A stretch of 5,995 nt of DNA, from NCBI GenBank assembly GCA_023251275.1, contig JAHEZC010000186.1, positions 1 through 5,995 of the forward strand, written 5' to 3'. A program made the translations under genes and the position numbers. The first letter of the stretch is position 1, and each line of letters begins with the position of its first letter. The notes beneath the pieces were generated by a model. The model worked only from the letters and a program-made list of their open reading frames with translations, was not told the DNA's origin and searched no databases. Positions 5,285-5,995 of this stretch are shown piece by piece. The DNA comes from Parafilimonas sp. (GTDB lineage: Bacteria > Bacteroidota > Bacteroidia > Chitinophagales > Chitinophagaceae).

Positions 5285-5995
5285 ATGAAAATTTTAGACG
5301 AACTGATCATTCAAATTGAACTGCATTCCGCAGAAGGCATAAGAAACTGCTTTTCAAAGGGAATTAATCCGAATGACTATTTCAGGGGTGAGCCATTGAT
5401 CTATGAATTAACGAGTGAATATACCCGCAGCCCTTTATTTAAAGATTGTGTCCGGGCTTTTGTGGATTATGGACTTGAATTTGATGACAAGGCGCTTTTA
5501 TCAGTACTCCTCGATGATTCAAAATCCCTCGATACCCATTTGAAAAACAACTCCGAAACAGTTGCAAAAAAATATTCGCTGCAATGTGCCTATACCCCAT
5601 TATATGAAGCCACTCTTTTACATATTTGTGCTGAATTCAATCATCTTTCATCTGCAGAAATACTTATTAAATATGGAGCCGATATAAACGCAAAGGCAGG
5701 TGTTGACGAAAATGGATTTGGCGGACAAACACCGGTTTTCCATACAGTCAACCAAAATTGCAATCAATCTTTTGAGATGTTCAATTATCTTCTTTTGCAA
5801 TCTGCAGACTTGAAAATTACAGTTCCTGGACTTATTTGGGGCAAGGGATACGATTGGGAAACATTCATTCCATCTGTAAACCCTGTTAGTTATGCTATGA
5901 TGGGGTTGTTGCCTCAAATGCACCGTGACGAAAAAACTATATCAAAGGTTGTATCCACTTTATTGAGACATAAATATGGTATTGAGTATGTGCCG
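5285..5995 (+). CDS. Ankyrin repeat domain protein, N-terminal part (3' end outside window)
   Basis: From the ATG at 5285 the frame stays open for 237 codons to the last base of the window, so the gene is cut by the edge. The protein begins MKILDELIIQIELHSAEGIR with no signal peptide and should be cytoplasmic. Residues 1-107 are helical and only loosely ankyrin-like (AEGIRNCFSKGINPN at 16-30; FVDYGLEFDDKALLSVLLDD at 59-78). Clear repeats are at about 107-138 (YEATLLHICAEFNHLSSAEI then LIKYGADINA) and 147-176 (GQTPVFHTVNQ ... YLLLQSADLKI). The last part (180-230) is not a normal repeat: it carries GLIWGKGYDWETFIP (182-196) and PVSYAMMGLLPQMHRDEKTI (200-219), which looks like a specific, conserved family tail from what I recall of Bacteroidota ankyrin proteins. 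It is not a close copy of the preceding ankyrin protein. It may be expressed from its own promoter-like box at 5249 or together with the upstream gene. Partner and function unknown. Confidence 0.85.
   Translation, partial: MKILDELIIQIELHSAEGIRNCFSKGINPNDYFRGEPLIYELTSEYTRSPLFKDCVRAFVDYGLEFDDKALLSVLLDDSKSLDTHLKNNSETVAKKYSLQCAYTPLYEATLLHICAEFNHLSSAEILIKYGADINAKAGVDENGFGGQTPVFHTVNQNCNQSFEMFNYLLLQSADLKITVPGLIWGKGYDWETFIPSVNPVSYAMMGLLPQMHRDEKTISKVVSTLLRHKYGIEYVP

Noticed and set aside
5648..5923. 91-codon minus-strand frame over the second ankyrin gene
   Set aside because: The plus-strand frame shows clear ankyrin repeats; the antisense product has no recognisable feature.

Overview
The window looks like chromosomal DNA of a member of the Bacteroidota. 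The Chitinophagaceae/Sphingobacteriia side of the phylum is a reasonable guess but is not proven by the sequence. The evidence is a large outer-membrane barrel protein with an N-terminal carboxypeptidase-regulatory-like domain, a GLPGLI-family protein (a family essentially confined to this phylum), A+T-rich start regions without good Shine-Dalgarno sites, and promoter-like matches to the Bacteroidota TAnnTTTG type. There are no RNA genes, insertion sequences, CRISPR arrays or phage genes.

Layout. Positions 1-619 (minus strand) hold the first 206 codons of a glycogen branching enzyme gene (glgB); the rest runs off the left edge. A 192-bp divergent intergenic region (620-811) follows, with short direct and inverted repeats. 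On the plus strand, 812-3598 encodes a complete 928-residue TonB-dependent-receptor-like outer membrane protein. After 23 bp, 3622-4365 encodes a secreted 247-residue GLPGLI protein. These two very probably form an operon. A 156-bp gap with a plausible promoter leads to a complete ankyrin-repeat gene (4522-5220). After another 64 bp, which contain a perfect TAnnTTTG box, comes a second ankyrin-type gene (5285 onward) that stays open through the right edge.

How the genes may work together. The barrel protein and the GLPGLI protein are both exported and recur together across the phylum, so they probably act jointly at the outer membrane; the substrate is unknown. The two ankyrin proteins have no signal peptide and should be cytoplasmic binding proteins. 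They may be co-transcribed with each other, but nothing ties them to the envelope pair. The glgB gene belongs to glycogen metabolism, and its position here looks incidental.

The most interesting items are the uncharacterised barrel/GLPGLI operon, the tandem pair of dissimilar ankyrin genes, and the palindrome that touches the promoter-like box of the second ankyrin gene. I found no clear sign of a wholly new system.
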